Positions 48,858-58,977 of a stretch of DNA of 64,000 nt are shown one piece after another. The first letter of the stretch is position 1, and every line of letters begins with the position of its first letter. This DNA comes from Gammaproteobacteria bacterium (GTDB lineage Bacteria; Pseudomonadota; Gammaproteobacteria; Steroidobacterales; Woeseiaceae), in assembly GCA_029862045.1 (NCBI GenBank), contig JAOTYE010000018.1:1-64000 (forward strand). The letters are read 5' to 3'. The position numbers and the translations under genes are program-made. Below the pieces are notes generated by a model. The model saw nothing but the letters and a program-made list of their open reading frames with translations. It did not search any database and was not told the origin of the DNA.

Positions 48858-49669
48858 CAGTTTTCCTCCAATAGATCAGGATCGTGCCGATCTTTTCCTT
48901 TGCGTCGCCGCGCAGAGCCTAGGCGACTCATTATGGCGCCAAGTTGCGCATACGCGAGTACCGAAATGATCGGGAACAGGCAGGTGAACGCAACGAGGCC
49001 GAATCCGTCCAGCAGTGGGCTTCTGCCCGGTATCGTTTCTGCCAGACCCAGTCCAAGGGCCGTGATCAGTGGCACCGTGACCGTGGACGTAGTCACGCCG
49101 CCAGAATCATAGGCGAGCGGAATGATGAGCTTGGGCGCCCAGATCGTCTGTACGACAACGATAAGGTAACCCACCATTATGAAGGTTTGTAACGGCAATC
49201 CGGCGATGATGCGGTAGCTACCGAGGCAGACGCCGACCGCGGCGCCGATCGCAACGGCAACGCGCAAGCCCCACACATGGATGGCGCCACCCGACACGTC
49301 ATGCGCTTTCATGGCAACGGCGAGCAGGGCCGGCTCTGCGATCGTCGTGGTAAAGCCAATTGACAGCGCAAACACGTAAACCCACATGTAGGCGCCCCAG
49401 TGCGAAACGTCCGCGTCGCCCACCAGCGCCTCCGGCGCCGTGAGCTGTTCGGCCATCAGGCGGCCGACCGGGAACAGTGCCTGGTCGAGTCCGATCAGGA
49501 ACAGGCCGAGCCCGATAATTACGAATGCCAGGCCGGCGAGTACACGGCGGATGTTCGGCAGCGGTTGCCTGATCACGAAGGCCTGGAAGCCGAAAATAAA
49601 GACTATGATCGGTAGCACGTCGATGCCGGTGCCGACGATCGTGGCAAGTCCGGATCGAATCAAATCCAT
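48857..49669 (-). CDS. DUF1538 membrane protein, second of pair
   Basis: Polytopic inner-membrane protein of 270 residues (ATG 49669, [13 protein letters not shown]) with about seven hydrophobic helices and a basic/acidic cytoplasmic tail ([19 protein letters not shown]). It carries [15 protein letters not shown] and [15 protein letters not shown], both shared with its neighbour, so the two are paralogues. DUF1538 has no established function; repeated polar glycine-rich motifs inside helices suggest a transporter or channel. A longer frame to 49933 overlaps the upstream gene and is out of frame with it. Confidence 0.85.
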   Translation of the reverse strand: MDLIRSGLATIVGTGIDVLPIIVFIFGFQAFVIRQPLPNIRRVLAGLAFVIIGLGLFLIGLDQALFPVGRLMAEQLTAPEALVGDADVSHWGAYMWVYVFALSIGFTTTIAEPALLAVAMKAHDVSGGAIHVWGLRVAVAIGAAVGVCLGSYRIIAGLPLQTFIMVGYLIVVVQTIWAPKLIIPLAYDSGGVTTSTVTVPLITALGLGLAETIPGRSPLLDGFGLVAFTCLFPIISVLAYAQLGAIMSRLGSARRRKGKDRHDPDLLEEN

Positions 49670-50406
49670 TGAATTATCCCGCCGTATGCCATGACGAAGA
49701 TCATCGGTGTCAGCGATGCAAATGCGATCAGGCCGAATCCATCCGTCATAGGGTTGCGGTCGCGCAGTGACGAAGCCAGGCCGACGCCAAGTGCGGTGAC
49801 CAGCGGCACCGTGACCGTCGACGTCGTGACACCTCCGGAGTCGTACGCAATGCCGACGATGTCGGTCGGCGCGATCGCGGTCATCGCCACGACCATCGCG
49901 TAGCCCGAGATGATCATCATCGGTAACGACCAACCGAGGATGATGCGCAGCACGCCGAGGACAAGCGCGGTTCCAACCGACAAAGCTACCGTAAGCCGCA
50001 GGCCGAGTACGTAAGCACTGCGTGCGTCGGCGGTATCCGGAATCGCGCCGTCCGCCGAGGCGACGAGCGACGCTTCCTTGGCGATTGCCGTCAATGCCGG
50101 CTCGGCGATCGTGGTGCCGAAACCCAGCAGGAACGCAAAAGTCAGCAACCAGAATACGCTGCCCTTGCGCGCCAGCGCAGCCGCTACCGCGTCACCGATT
50201 GGAAAAAGAGCGAGTTCGAGTCCGTAGACAAAAAACGTGAGGCCGATAACGACCATGATGACGCCGAGGACGAGACCGAACGCACCGTCAGGAGGTTGCT
50301 GCAGAACCAGGAACTGAAAGAAAGCAATGACCAGAACGATAGGTGCAAGATCGCGAATACTCCCTTTTGCATGCGTCCAGAAGATCGAGAGGGTCTTATT
50401 CATCAT
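49660..50406 (-). CDS. DUF1538 membrane protein, first of pair
   Basis: Polytopic protein of 248 residues, first gene of the four-gene set, paralogous to the next gene. It shares [17 protein letters not shown] and [20 protein letters not shown] with it but lacks the charged tail. Seven or so membrane helices are predicted. The 10-base overlap with the second DUF1538 gene implies equal production, as for a heterodimer. It is divergent from the glycosyltransferase gene. Function is unknown; the PII-like and CBS neighbours suggest nucleotide-regulated transport (inference). Confidence 0.85.
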   Translation of the reverse strand: MMNKTLSIFWTHAKGSIRDLAPIVLVIAFFQFLVLQQPPDGAFGLVLGVIMVVIGLTFFVYGLELALFPIGDAVAAALARKGSVFWLLTFAFLLGFGTTIAEPALTAIAKEASLVASADGAIPDTADARSAYVLGLRLTVALSVGTALVLGVLRIILGWSLPMMIISGYAMVVAMTAIAPTDIVGIAYDSGGVTTSTVTVPLVTALGVGLASSLRDRNPMTDGFGLIAFASLTPMIFVMAYGGIIQWI

Positions 50407-50494
50407 CAGGTGGACAATCTGCCGGCGCGCATGAGTCTCCAGTGTGCGTCGATTCGAGCTATTATGGCTTAGGGCGCTGTTCTTACTCGTAACG

Positions 50495-51580
50495 ATGAAA
50501 ATACTGCATGTCGAAACCGGACGCCATCTTTACGGTGGCCCGCAGCAGGTGGTTTACCTCGGTTCCGCGCTGATCGATCGTGGCCACGACTGTACGCTCG
50601 TCTGTCCGCCTGATTCGGGGGTCGACTCGGCAGCCCGTTCGGCCGCTATCCCGGTGCGCAACCTTTTTTGCGCGGGCGACCTGGATCTGCCGTTTGCCTA
50701 TCGGCTCACGCAGTATCTGCAGTCGTCCAAACCCGATCTGGTGCACTGCCACAGCCGGCGGGGCGCCGACATGCTCGGCGGTATGGCCGCGAGTTTTGCC
50801 GACGTGCCTGCTGTCGTGTCGCGCCGTGTCGACAATACCGAGATGCGCCTGATGGCGGCACTACGCTATCGTCCGTTCAGGAAGATCATCGCGATATCCG
50901 AGGCGATCGCCGAGGTTCTTCGTGAGCATGACGTTGATGATGCGCGCATCGAGGTGATTCGCAGCGCAGTCGACACCGGGCAATATGCGACGCCGGTCGA
51001 TTGCGCTGAATTTCGGGCCGAATTCGGTATTCCGGACGGCGCGATTGTCATCGCCGCGGCGGGGCAGCTGATTCCGCGCAAAGGCCATCGCTACCTGCTG
51101 CAGGCAATTGCCGGTCTCAAGCATAACCATCCTGAGTGTCGGCTGATCATTTTTGGCGCGGGCTACCTCAATAACCAGCTTCGAGCGCAAGCCGCATCAC
51201 TGGGTCTCGGCGATATTGTGCAATTTGCGGGATTCCGCGACGACCTCGACCGGCATATGCCGTGCTTCGATATTTTCGCGCACCCGGCACTCGCCGAAGG
51301 ACTTGGCGTCGCAACGCTTAAGGCGGCAGCGGCCGGCGTACCTGTGGTCGGGTTCAATGCCGGTGGTTTGCCGGAGGCCGTCGTCGACGGCGAAACCGGA
51401 GTCCTGGTTGCGCCAGAGAATGTCGCGGCCCTGCAAGATGCGATCGCTACGCTGATTGACAACGGCGATCTCCGGCAGCAAATGGGCGCGGCGGGCCGCG
51501 AACGGATGCAAAAAGAGTTCTCGATAGATACGATGGCCGACAAGCATGTCGCACTCTACGAGTCGGTATTGAATGGCTGA
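50495..51580 (+). CDS. GT4-family glycosyltransferase
   Basis: GT-B fold glycosyltransferase of 361 residues (ATG 50495; the frame extends to 50444). N-terminal acceptor domain begins [20 protein letters not shown]; the C-terminal Rossmann domain has [18 protein letters not shown] and the donor-binding motif [24 protein letters not shown], which places it in the GT4 group (the second acidic residue of the EX7E motif is not evident in EGLGVATLK). It may act on lipopolysaccharide or another surface glycan; there is no glycan gene cluster around it. It overlaps pncC by 8 bases. Confidence 0.85.
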   Translation: MKILHVETGRHLYGGPQQVVYLGSALIDRGHDCTLVCPPDSGVDSAARSAAIPVRNLFCAGDLDLPFAYRLTQYLQSSKPDLVHCHSRRGADMLGGMAASFADVPAVVSRRVDNTEMRLMAALRYRPFRKIIAISEAIAEVLREHDVDDARIEVIRSAVDTGQYATPVDCAEFRAEFGIPDGAIVIAAAGQLIPRKGHRYLLQAIAGLKHNHPECRLIIFGAGYLNNQLRAQAASLGLGDIVQFAGFRDDLDRHMPCFDIFAHPALAEGLGVATLKAAAAGVPVVGFNAGGLPEAVVDGETGVLVAPENVAALQDAIATLIDNGDLRQQMGAAGRERMQKEFSIDTMADKHVALYESVLNG

Positions 51581-52070
51581 CAACGAATCGATCAACAAAC
51601 TGGCCGCCGCGGTCGTCGCTGACCTGACATCGGCGAGCAAGGCCGTCTCCACGGCTGAATCCTGCACGGGCGGGTGGATTGCCAAGGCCATCACTGATGT
51701 CCCGGGCAGTTCCGTCATGTTTGGCTACGGTATTGTCTGCTACTCGAACGGTGCCAAAGAGTCGATGCTCGGTGTGCAAAACCAGACGCTGGTCGATCAC
51801 GGCTCCGTCAGTGAAGCTGTCGTCGAGGAAATGGCCGTGGGGGCACTGAACCTGAGCGGATCCGATATCGCGGTCGCGGTCAGCGGCATCGCGGGCCCGA
51901 GTGGCGGCACCAAGGAAAAGCCGGTCGGCACGGTTTGGTTTGCGTGGGCTGTGAGAGACGGTGGCAAAGTCAAAACCGAGACGAGTTGCCAGCAATTCGC
52001 CGGCGATCGCGAATTTATTCGTGAGCTCACGGTCGCACATGCGTTGCAGGGCGTTCTGGATCGAATGTGA
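51573..52070 (+). CDS. pncC: Nicotinamide-nucleotide amidase PncC (CinA C-terminal domain)
   Basis: Deamidates NMN to nicotinate mononucleotide, recycling the product of NAD-dependent DNA ligase. The 165-residue protein is the stand-alone CinA C-terminal domain with the serine motif TAESCTGGW and the segment VSGIAGPSGGTKEKPVGTVW. It lies upstream of recA, as cinA/pncC does in many bacteria. The stop overlaps thpR by 4 bases. It complements nadE in this window in pyridine-nucleotide metabolism. Confidence 0.92.
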   Translation: MADNESINKLAAAVVADLTSASKAVSTAESCTGGWIAKAITDVPGSSVMFGYGIVCYSNGAKESMLGVQNQTLVDHGSVSEAVVEEMAVGALNLSGSDIAVAVSGIAGPSGGTKEKPVGTVWFAWAVRDGGKVKTETSCQQFAGDREFIRELTVAHALQGVLDRM

Positions 52071-52585
52071 GTACCAGGCGCCTGTTCTTCGCTCTGTGGC
52101 CGGACCACCGGCAGCGCGATCGCATGCGCGATTTCATCAGTCCCCTGGCGAATCTCGTTGAGGGCAGGGCGATTGATCGACGTAACTGGCACATCACACT
52201 GGTCTATATCGGCGAGTTTCCCGAGGACCGCATCGACGAACTGCACGAGGCGAAACAGGCGGTTACGGTTGAACCGTTCCGGCTGCGCTTCGACCGCCTC
52301 GAATTCTGGCCGCGGCCGAAAATCGCGGCGCTGGTCCCTCCGACTATGCCGCCGGAACTGGAACGCCTCGTAGAAGACCTCAGGGGTCGGGTATTTGCGG
52401 CAGGCGTCAACCCGGAGCACCAGCGCATTTATCGCCCGCATGTCACCATTGTACGCAATGCCAGACCATTCGAGACACAGCGATTGGCGCAGTCGGCGGT
52501 CGTGGAATGGTCGAACTTCGAGCTGGTTGAGTCGGTGTCCGAGACGGGTGGCGTGACATACCGCCCACTAGTCAAAGACTTCTGA
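52067..52585 (+). CDS. thpR: RNA 2',3'-cyclic phosphodiesterase ThpR (LigT)
   Basis: 2H phosphoesterase of 172 residues that opens 2',3'-cyclic phosphates in RNA. The two HxTx motifs are HITL (about residue 43) and HVTI (about 125). The GTG start overlaps the pncC stop (GTGA). The location between pncC and recA is a frequent proteobacterial arrangement. Confidence 0.9.
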   Translation: MSTRRLFFALWPDHRQRDRMRDFISPLANLVEGRAIDRRNWHITLVYIGEFPEDRIDELHEAKQAVTVEPFRLRFDRLEFWPRPKIAALVPPTMPPELERLVEDLRGRVFAAGVNPEHQRIYRPHVTIVRNARPFETQRLAQSAVVEWSNFELVESVSETGGVTYRPLVKDF

Positions 52586-52705
52586 CTTTTTGTTCGCGTT
52601 TCTTCAAATACTGGCCGGATAGTCTCGCGGCCGCGTGCTGCCCTGCAGGGCCCTTTGTGGAATAATTGCAGGCCTCAGAACTCACCTACCGGATGGCAAC
52701 AAACA

Positions 52706-53749
52706 ATGGATGACAACCGCAAAAAAGCACTCGCCGCAGCCCTTGGACAAATCGAAAAACAGTTTGGTAAAGGCTCGGTCATGCGCCTTGGCGATAATCC
52801 CATGCCACGCGATATCGACGTTGTCTCAACGGGATCGATCGGGCTCGATGTGGCGCTCGGAATTGGCGGAGTGCCGAAAGGAAGGGTTGTCGAGATATAT
52901 GGTCCGGAAGCCTCAGGCAAGACGACGCTGACACTACAGATAATTGCCGAAGCGCAGAAAATTGGCGGTACGGCGGCATTTGTTGACGCTGAGCACGCGC
53001 TTGACCCGACCTACGCTGAAAAGCTTGGTGTTAACGTCGATGAGCTGCTGGTATCGCAGCCGGACACCGGCGAGCAGGCGTTGGAAATCACCGATATGCT
53101 GGTCCGTTCAGGCGCAGTGGACATCATTGTTATCGACTCCGTTGCGGCGCTGACGCCAAAAGCAGAGATCGAAGGCGAGATGGGTGACTCGCACATGGGC
53201 TTGCAGGCTCGGCTGATGTCGCAGGCACTCAGGAAACTGACCGCCAATATTAAACGCTCGAATGCGATGGTCGTCTTCATTAATCAGATTCGCATGAAGA
53301 TCGGTGTCATGTTTGGCAGCCCTGAGACGACGACGGGTGGCAACGCGCTCAAGTTCTACTCGTCGGTTCGCCTCGACATTCGCCGCATTGGCGCGATCAA
53401 GAAGGGTGATGAGGTCATCGGCAATCAGACGCGCGTTAAAGTTGTCAAAAACAAGGTCTCGCCGCCGTTCAAGATGGCCGAGTTCGAGATCCTTTACGGC
53501 CAGGGCATCTCCCGCGAAGGTGAGATCATCGACCTGGGCGTGCAGCATGGCTTGATCGACAAAGCCGGATCCTGGTACAGCTATGGTGATGATCGCATCG
53601 GCCAGGGCAAGGAGAACGTCCGCGAGTACCTCAAAGCGAATCCGGAAACGGCCGCTGAGATCGAAACCAGGATTCGCGCGGAGCTGTTGCCCGACACGGT
53701 TGCAGCGCCTGCAGCTGACGACAAAGAGGCTGTAGCGAAGGAAGCCTAG
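52706..53749 (+). CDS. recA: Recombinase RecA
   Basis: Strand-exchange ATPase of 347 residues. ATG 52706 begins [30 protein letters not shown], the typical start. Walker [11 protein letters not shown], the L1/L2 loops around [20 protein letters not shown] and [16 protein letters not shown], and a C-terminal acidic tail are present. No clear LexA box of the E. coli type (CTG-N10-CAG) was found in 52586-52705, so SOS control, if any, uses another operator. It is followed by recX in the same reading frame after a TAG stop. Confidence 0.97.
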   Translation: MDDNRKKALAAALGQIEKQFGKGSVMRLGDNPMPRDIDVVSTGSIGLDVALGIGGVPKGRVVEIYGPEASGKTTLTLQIIAEAQKIGGTAAFVDAEHALDPTYAEKLGVNVDELLVSQPDTGEQALEITDMLVRSGAVDIIVIDSVAALTPKAEIEGEMGDSHMGLQARLMSQALRKLTANIKRSNAMVVFINQIRMKIGVMFGSPETTTGGNALKFYSSVRLDIRRIGAIKKGDEVIGNQTRVKVVKNKVSPPFKMAEFEILYGQGISREGEIIDLGVQHGLIDKAGSWYSYGDDRIGQGKENVREYLKANPETAAEIETRIRAELLPDTVAAPAADDKEAVAKEA

Positions 53750-53800
53750 CCGATCGACGACGATCGTTTCGAAGATCCTACCGAGGCCCGCAAGAAGGCG

Positions 53801-54223
53801 ATGGACTATCTCGCCCGGCGCGAGCACGGGCGCGTCGAACTCCACAACAAACTTACGAAGTTTGGCTTCGATACCAATATTGTCGACGACGCGGTCGCCC
53901 AGCTTGTTGCGGACGGATTGCAGAGCGATCAGCGTTTCGTCGAGGCGTTCGTCCGGTCACGGATTAACCAGGGAAAAGGCCCGGCGAGAATTCGCGCGGA
54001 CCTGCTCGAAAAACGCGTCGATGACAGCATCATTGCCGAAGCCCTTCAGGATGTGGCGCAGGACTGGTACGACCTCGCCCGAGAAGTGCACAAGAAAAAG
54101 TTTGGTAGCGAACGCGCCGCGGACTTCAAAGAGAAAGCCCGGCAGATGCGATTTCTCCAGTCCCGGGGATTCGAACCCGATCATATTCAGGCAGCTGTTT
54201 CGGCTGACGACGATAAAGCATAG
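53801..54223 (+). CDS. recX: RecA regulator RecX
   Basis: Regulatory protein that caps RecA filaments. From ATG 53801 it has 140 residues starting MDYLARREHGRVELHNKL, three helical repeats, and KARQMRFLQSRGFEPDHIQ at the end. RecX-like coding sequence continues upstream of this ATG (PIDDDRFEDPTEARKKA, 17 codons) directly back to the recA TAG, in the recA frame and without any ATG, GTG or TTG. The N-terminus therefore looks shorter than relatives as I recall them. A 6-bp hairpin CGATCG-acga-CGATCG (53751-53766) lies in the gap. Confidence 0.9.
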   Translation: MDYLARREHGRVELHNKLTKFGFDTNIVDDAVAQLVADGLQSDQRFVEAFVRSRINQGKGPARIRADLLEKRVDDSIIAEALQDVAQDWYDLAREVHKKKFGSERAADFKEKARQMRFLQSRGFEPDHIQAAVSADDDKA

Positions 54224-54232
54224 AATCGCCCG

Positions 54233-56863
54233 ATGAAATTCATGACGAGCAACGAGTTGCGCCAGGCGTTTCTGGACTACTTTCGCGACCATCAGCACGA
54301 GGTCGTCGCGAGCTCTGCGCTCGTGCCCGGCAATGACCCGACGTTGCTGTTCACCAATGCCGGCATGGTGCAGTTCAAGGACGTGTTCCTGGGCTCGGAC
54401 AAGCGCAAGTACGATCGCGCGGTTACATCGCAGCGTTGCGTTCGTGCTGGTGGCAAGCACAACGACCTCGAAAATGTCGGCTACACGACAAGGCATCACA
54501 CGTTCTTCGAGATGCTCGGCAATTTCAGCTTTGGCGACTACTTCAAGCGCGATGCGATCAAATACGCGTGGGAGTTTCTGACCGAGACTCTTGGGCTCGA
54601 GCCGGAGCGATTATGGGTGACCGTCTTTGAGGATGACGACGAGGCAGCCGATATCTGGCTCAAGGAAATACAGGTCGATCCCGAGCGCTTCTCGCGCATG
54701 GGTGAGAAAGACAACTACTGGTCGATGGGCGATACGGGGCCGTGCGGGCCGTGCAGCGAGATTTTCTACGATCATGGCCCGGACGTCGAAGGTGGCCCGC
54801 CGGGGTCGCCGGACGAAGACGGTGATCGTTACGTCGAGATCTGGAACCTCGTCTTCATGCAATTTGATCGCTCAAGCACTGGCGAGATGGTGCCGCTGCC
54901 AAAGCCATCAGTCGACACTGGCATGGGGCTCGAACGCATCGCAGCTGTCATGCAGGGCGTGCACAGCAATTATCAGATCGATCTGTTTGCGAACGTTATT
55001 GAGGCTGCCGCGAAGATACTCGACGTCAAGAACGACGGTTCCAGTTCGCTCAACGTTATTGCCGATCACATTCGCGCCTGCGCATTCCTGATTGTCGACG
55101 GCGTGCTGCCAGGCAACGAGGGCAGAGCTTATGTTCTTCGACGTGTCATTCGCCGTGCGATTCGCCACGGTAAAAAACTCGGGCACGACGGCTTGTTCTT
55201 TCACAAGTTGGTGGCACCACTGGCGAAAGAAATGGGTGCGGCCTATCCCGAGCTCACAAAAGGTCAGGCGCACGTCGAGAGGGTACTCGAGCGGGAGGAA
55301 AAGCGCTTCGCCAAGACGCTTGACCAGGGCATGGAGATTCTCGAGGTTGCGATCGCTAATCTCGTCGGTACCGAAATCCCGGGCGATATCGTGTTCAAGC
55401 TCTATGATACCTATGGCTTCCCGGTCGATTTGACAGCCGACATCGCCCGCGAGAGAGGGCTTAGCATCGATCACGCGGCCTTCGAAGAAGCGATGGAAGG
55501 GCAGCGCGCTCGAGCAAGAGCATCGAGCAAATTCAGTCTTGTAGCTACCGGCAAGTTGGGGATCAAGAGCGATGCGCCAACTATGATTTCAGGAATTGAG
55601 TTTTCAGGTTACGCATGCACCGACGACACGAGCGAGGTCGTCGCACTATTCCAGGGTGACGAGCCGGTCGACGAATTGGCCAAAGGTGACGTCGGCGCCG
55701 TTATTTTGTTATCAACGCCGTTTTATGCCGAAAGCGGTGGCCAGATAGGTGACACGGGTGTGCTTGAAAATAAGGTTGCATCGTTCAGCGTCGTCGACAC
55801 AAAGAAAAGCGATAACGCGAACGTCCACTACGGTTCCGTACTCAAAGGCATACTCAAACTCGGCGATACTATCGATGCACACGTCGACGCCGAGCGACGC
55901 CAGGCGATTCGCCTCAATCACTCGGCGACGCACTTGATGCACGCCGCACTGCGCTCGGTACTCGGCGATCACGTGCATCAGAAAGGCTCGCTCGTCGCGC
56001 CGGATCGATTGCGTTTCGACTTTTCACACGATGAAGGTGTTACTCCGGAGCAGCTGCAGAAGATCGAGGACATCGTCAACGAGCAGATTCGTCGCAATGT
56101 CAAGGCCATCACTCAGGAGATGAGTTATGACGACGCGATCGAGTCGGGTGCTGTTGCGTTGTTCGGCGAGAAGTACGGTGACAAGGTGCGCGTGTTGAAC
56201 TTCGGTGATTTCTCCGTTGAGCTCTGCGGTGGTACGCATGTGAGCCGCACTGGCGATATTGGTGTATTCAAGATTACGCACGAAGGCGGTGTTGCATCTG
56301 GCGTGCGTAGAATCGAGGCGGTCACTGGCAAGGGCGCAATCGACTGGCTTGATGCCAACCAACAGGCGCTTAACAACATCGCGGGACTACTGCGCAGCCC
56401 CACAGACAAAGCCCCGGTAAAAGTAGAGCAGCTTGTAAAGCGCAACAAGGAGCTCGAGAAGGAACTCGCGGCTGCGAAACAGGCACTCATCACTGGTTCA
56501 TCCGCTGATCACGGGGACGACGTGCGGGAGATCGACGGCATCAAGGTGTTGGCAACGCGCATCGATGGCGCTGACGCCAAGACGCTGCGTGAAGCGGTTG
56601 ATCGCTACAAGGATAAATTGCAAAGTGCGGTTGTGGTTCTCGGCTCTGTCGACGACGGTGTCGTGCGCCTGGCAGCGGGTGTGACCAAGAACAACACTGA
56701 CCGCATCCGCGCGGGCGACCTGATCAAGCCGGTGGCCGAGCAAGTCGGCGGCAAGGGTGGCGGACGGCCTGATTTTGCCCAGGCTGGTGGCAGCAAACCC
56801 GAGGCCCTGGATCAGGCGCTCGATTCTGTTCCTGACTGGGTAGCACAACATCTGGCCAAATAG
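54233..56863 (+). CDS. alaS: Alanyl-tRNA synthetase
   Basis: Class II synthetase of 876 residues. The catalytic core is at the N-terminus ([30 protein letters not shown]), followed by the tRNA-recognition domain, the editing domain with the zinc motif [11 protein letters not shown] and CGGTH near residue 665, and the C-Ala domain ending in [15 protein letters not shown]. The recA-recX-alaS order is standard in Gammaproteobacteria. A separate AlaX is encoded at 16175. The stop lies 27 bases from the convergent kinase gene. Confidence 0.97.
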   Translation: MKFMTSNELRQAFLDYFRDHQHEVVASSALVPGNDPTLLFTNAGMVQFKDVFLGSDKRKYDRAVTSQRCVRAGGKHNDLENVGYTTRHHTFFEMLGNFSFGDYFKRDAIKYAWEFLTETLGLEPERLWVTVFEDDDEAADIWLKEIQVDPERFSRMGEKDNYWSMGDTGPCGPCSEIFYDHGPDVEGGPPGSPDEDGDRYVEIWNLVFMQFDRSSTGEMVPLPKPSVDTGMGLERIAAVMQGVHSNYQIDLFANVIEAAAKILDVKNDGSSSLNVIADHIRACAFLIVDGVLPGNEGRAYVLRRVIRRAIRHGKKLGHDGLFFHKLVAPLAKEMGAAYPELTKGQAHVERVLEREEKRFAKTLDQGMEILEVAIANLVGTEIPGDIVFKLYDTYGFPVDLTADIARERGLSIDHAAFEEAMEGQRARARASSKFSLVATGKLGIKSDAPTMISGIEFSGYACTDDTSEVVALFQGDEPVDELAKGDVGAVILLSTPFYAESGGQIGDTGVLENKVASFSVVDTKKSDNANVHYGSVLKGILKLGDTIDAHVDAERRQAIRLNHSATHLMHAALRSVLGDHVHQKGSLVAPDRLRFDFSHDEGVTPEQLQKIEDIVNEQIRRNVKAITQEMSYDDAIESGAVALFGEKYGDKVRVLNFGDFSVELCGGTHVSRTGDIGVFKITHEGGVASGVRRIEAVTGKGAIDWLDANQQALNNIAGLLRSPTDKAPVKVEQLVKRNKELEKELAAAKQALITGSSADHGDDVREIDGIKVLATRIDGADAKTLREAVDRYKDKLQSAVVVLGSVDDGVVRLAAGVTKNNTDRIRAGDLIKPVAEQVGGKGGGRPDFAQAGGSKPEALDQALDSVPDWVAQHLAK

Positions 56864-56890
56864 CCTGTCTTAAGCCGTTGCCAGGTGACC

Positions 56891-58453
56891 TCAGGATTCC
56901 GGGTTGTGCGTGAGATCCTTGATTTCCAGCAATAGCTGCTGCATCTGCGCAGGCTTGCGAAAACAGCGCGTGAAGCTGTTTTTCTCGTCGTCGGAAAGCT
57001 TGGACGCGGTCAACGCGACGATCGGGCCCGCATATTTCTGATCGCGGAGCGCCAACGCAGCATCGATGCCACTCATGCCGGGCACGTTCACGTCCATTAA
57101 TACGATATCGGGTTTGTAATTTACTGCTTTTTCCACAGCCTCGGTTCCCGAGGATGCGGCGATCAGGGCATAGCCAGCGCGATGCAGATAGTGTTCAAGG
57201 AGAGCCAGCATGTCTTCATCATCGTCGCAGACCAGTACGGTCTTTGACTGCGTTGCGTAGGTGGCTTCTTCGGGCGGTGACAACGCATCGTCTACGGCTC
57301 CGCCTTCGGCGATTGCCATGGGCACGTGCACGCTCACTGTGCAGCCCTGGCCCGGCAAAGAATCCAGGGAGATTTCTCCGCGCATTAGTTTGGCAAGTTG
57401 CAATGTAATCGTGAGACCTAGGCCGGCTCCGCGGAGAGACCCGTCACGATCGGTACCGCGCTCAAATGCACGGAATACGCGCTCCTGATCCGCGACACTG
57501 ATACCCGGACCTGTGTCGCTGACGGTAGCGACCAATCGACCGTCGTTGTACGTCAGGTAAAGCCGGATGCTGCCTTCCTGCGTGAATTTCACGGCGTTGC
57601 CGAGCAGGTTAATCAGAATCTGCCGCAAACAGACATCGTCCGCCCTGACTTTATGCGGCACGTCAGGATCGACCAGTGTCGCGAAAGAAAGGCCCTTTTC
57701 GGCAGCAAGCGGCGCCATCATCGCGGCCAGATCATCGAGCAGCTCGAACAGGTCGAAGTCTCTCTCGCGCAATTGAATCTGACCCGCGTCAAGACGCGCT
57801 TCGTCAAGAACCGCATCAACCAACGATGTCAGGTGACGCCCTGATCGCGAAATGGCCTCGATGCTTTTTTGTATGTCCGCAGGACCGGAGCCAGGCTCAA
57901 GGGCGAGATCGGCATAGTTGATAATCGACGCGAGTGGCGTTCGAAATTCGTGTGACATCATGGCGATGAAACGGCTTTTGTTGGCGCTGCTGCGTTCGAT
58001 GTCGCGGCGATGATGGTCGAGTTCCGCTTTAGCCTCGACGAGCTCGGCGATCAGGTCTCGTTGCCGGGCGATGAGTTTCCGCTGACTCCCATGCAGTAGC
58101 CGCAGTTCGTTGGCCGACTGCTGTTTCTCCTGCCGGAAATCATGTTCCTGTCCCGCATCGAGCACGATCGCGTAGTGACCATCCTGATGCGGCATCGTGA
58201 TCAGATGTACGACAGCGCCGTCACCGGTTGAGATGAAACTGAGTTTCTGCGGATCCGAGCCCAGTGCGCCAAGTAAGAACGGCGCGTGATCGAGCATGTT
58301 TGCGCCGACGTCGGCGCTAGCGAGACCAGACCAGTCGCCGTCACCCCATGAGTCCACGAGCCTGAAGTCGCTGTCGACCAGAAAACAGAATGGGCGCGAC
58401 TCATTGACGAAGTCACTTTGCAGGTATTCGATGACCGACGGCGGCAAGCTCAT
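56891..58453 (-). CDS. Soluble hybrid histidine kinase
   Basis: Protein of 520 residues without membrane helices. Order: an N-terminal PAS-like sensory region (about 1-105), a coiled coil (about 106-158), HisKA with H168 (SHEFRTPL), HATPase (N box INLLGNAVKF near 281, DTGPGI, GAGLGLTI), and a C-terminal receiver domain (DDDED at 410-414, phospho-acceptor D454 in LMDVNVPGM, K500). The receiver would hand its phosphate to an HPt protein; one is encoded at 62172-62510. The ATG overlaps the GTPase stop by 4 bases, so it is the last gene of the operon. The signal it senses is unknown. Confidence 0.92.
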   Translation of the reverse strand: MSLPPSVIEYLQSDFVNESRPFCFLVDSDFRLVDSWGDGDWSGLASADVGANMLDHAPFLLGALGSDPQKLSFISTGDGAVVHLITMPHQDGHYAIVLDAGQEHDFRQEKQQSANELRLLHGSQRKLIARQRDLIAELVEAKAELDHHRRDIERSSANKSRFIAMMSHEFRTPLASIINYADLALEPGSGPADIQKSIEAISRSGRHLTSLVDAVLDEARLDAGQIQLRERDFDLFELLDDLAAMMAPLAAEKGLSFATLVDPDVPHKVRADDVCLRQILINLLGNAVKFTQEGSIRLYLTYNDGRLVATVSDTGPGISVADQERVFRAFERGTDRDGSLRGAGLGLTITLQLAKLMRGEISLDSLPGQGCTVSVHVPMAIAEGGAVDDALSPPEEATYATQSKTVLVCDDDEDMLALLEHYLHRAGYALIAASSGTEAVEKAVNYKPDIVLMDVNVPGMSGIDAALALRDQKYAGPIVALTASKLSDDEKNSFTRCFRKPAQMQQLLLEIKDLTHNPES

Positions 58454-58977
58454 TGCTGGTCAGCGAGTGTCTGATCGATAATCAGTTCGGCCAGCCGCGT
58501 CAACGCATTCTCAACGTCGGCGCCGGTTTTCGCGCTGGTCAGGAAAAGTGCATCGAAATCCGTTTTGAGTTCCTCGATGATTTGTTCAGTAACGTCCCAC
58601 GCGTCACTTAGATCGTGTTTGTTGATGAGCAATACCGATGGCTTTCGCCCATAGCGTTCGTCAATGCGCACGCCAAGTTTCTGTACCGTGCCTAAAGTGG
58701 CCGGGCGCGTGCCGTCCGCGACGAAGATATGGCCCGAGGCTCCGCGAAGATAAGCGAACTCGGTTTCGCCGAATTGATCCGAGCCAGCCACATCCCAGAG
58801 GATAAGTTTCAGCTGCACGCCACTATGCGGCAGGTCGATCTCTTTCGTATCGACCTTGACACCTATAGTGGTGAGGTATTTTTCGGAAAACTGATTGTTG
58901 ACAAATCGCTCGACGACACTGGTCTTGCCAACCGCAAAATCGCCAACGATGCAGACTTTGCTCGTGATCATGGTCAT
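58450..58977 (-). CDS. Ras/Rab-like small GTPase
   Basis: Single-domain small GTPase of 175 residues with eukaryote-like motifs: G1 GDFAVGKT (12-19) followed by S, switch I threonines (TTIGVKVD, 36-43), G3 WDVAGSDQF (61-69), G4 NKHD (119-122), and G5 TSAK (147-150). The catalytic glutamine position after DxxG (Gln61 of Ras) is serine (AGSD), so intrinsic hydrolysis may be slow. No C-terminal cysteine for lipidation is present. It overlaps the OmpA-domain gene and the kinase gene by 4 bases each, so it works with them; it is more Rab-like than MglA-like. Confidence 0.9.
   Translation of the reverse strand: MTMITSKVCIVGDFAVGKTSVVERFVNNQFSEKYLTTIGVKVDTKEIDLPHSGVQLKLILWDVAGSDQFGETEFAYLRGASGHIFVADGTRPATLGTVQKLGVRIDERYGRKPSVLLINKHDLSDAWDVTEQIIEELKTDFDALFLTSAKTGADVENALTRLAELIIDQTLADQQ

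Noticed and set aside
52586-52705. SOS (LexA) box before recA
   Set aside because: ACTGGCCGGATAGT at about 52609 is only loosely symmetric and does not match CTG-N10-CAG; no better candidate was seen.
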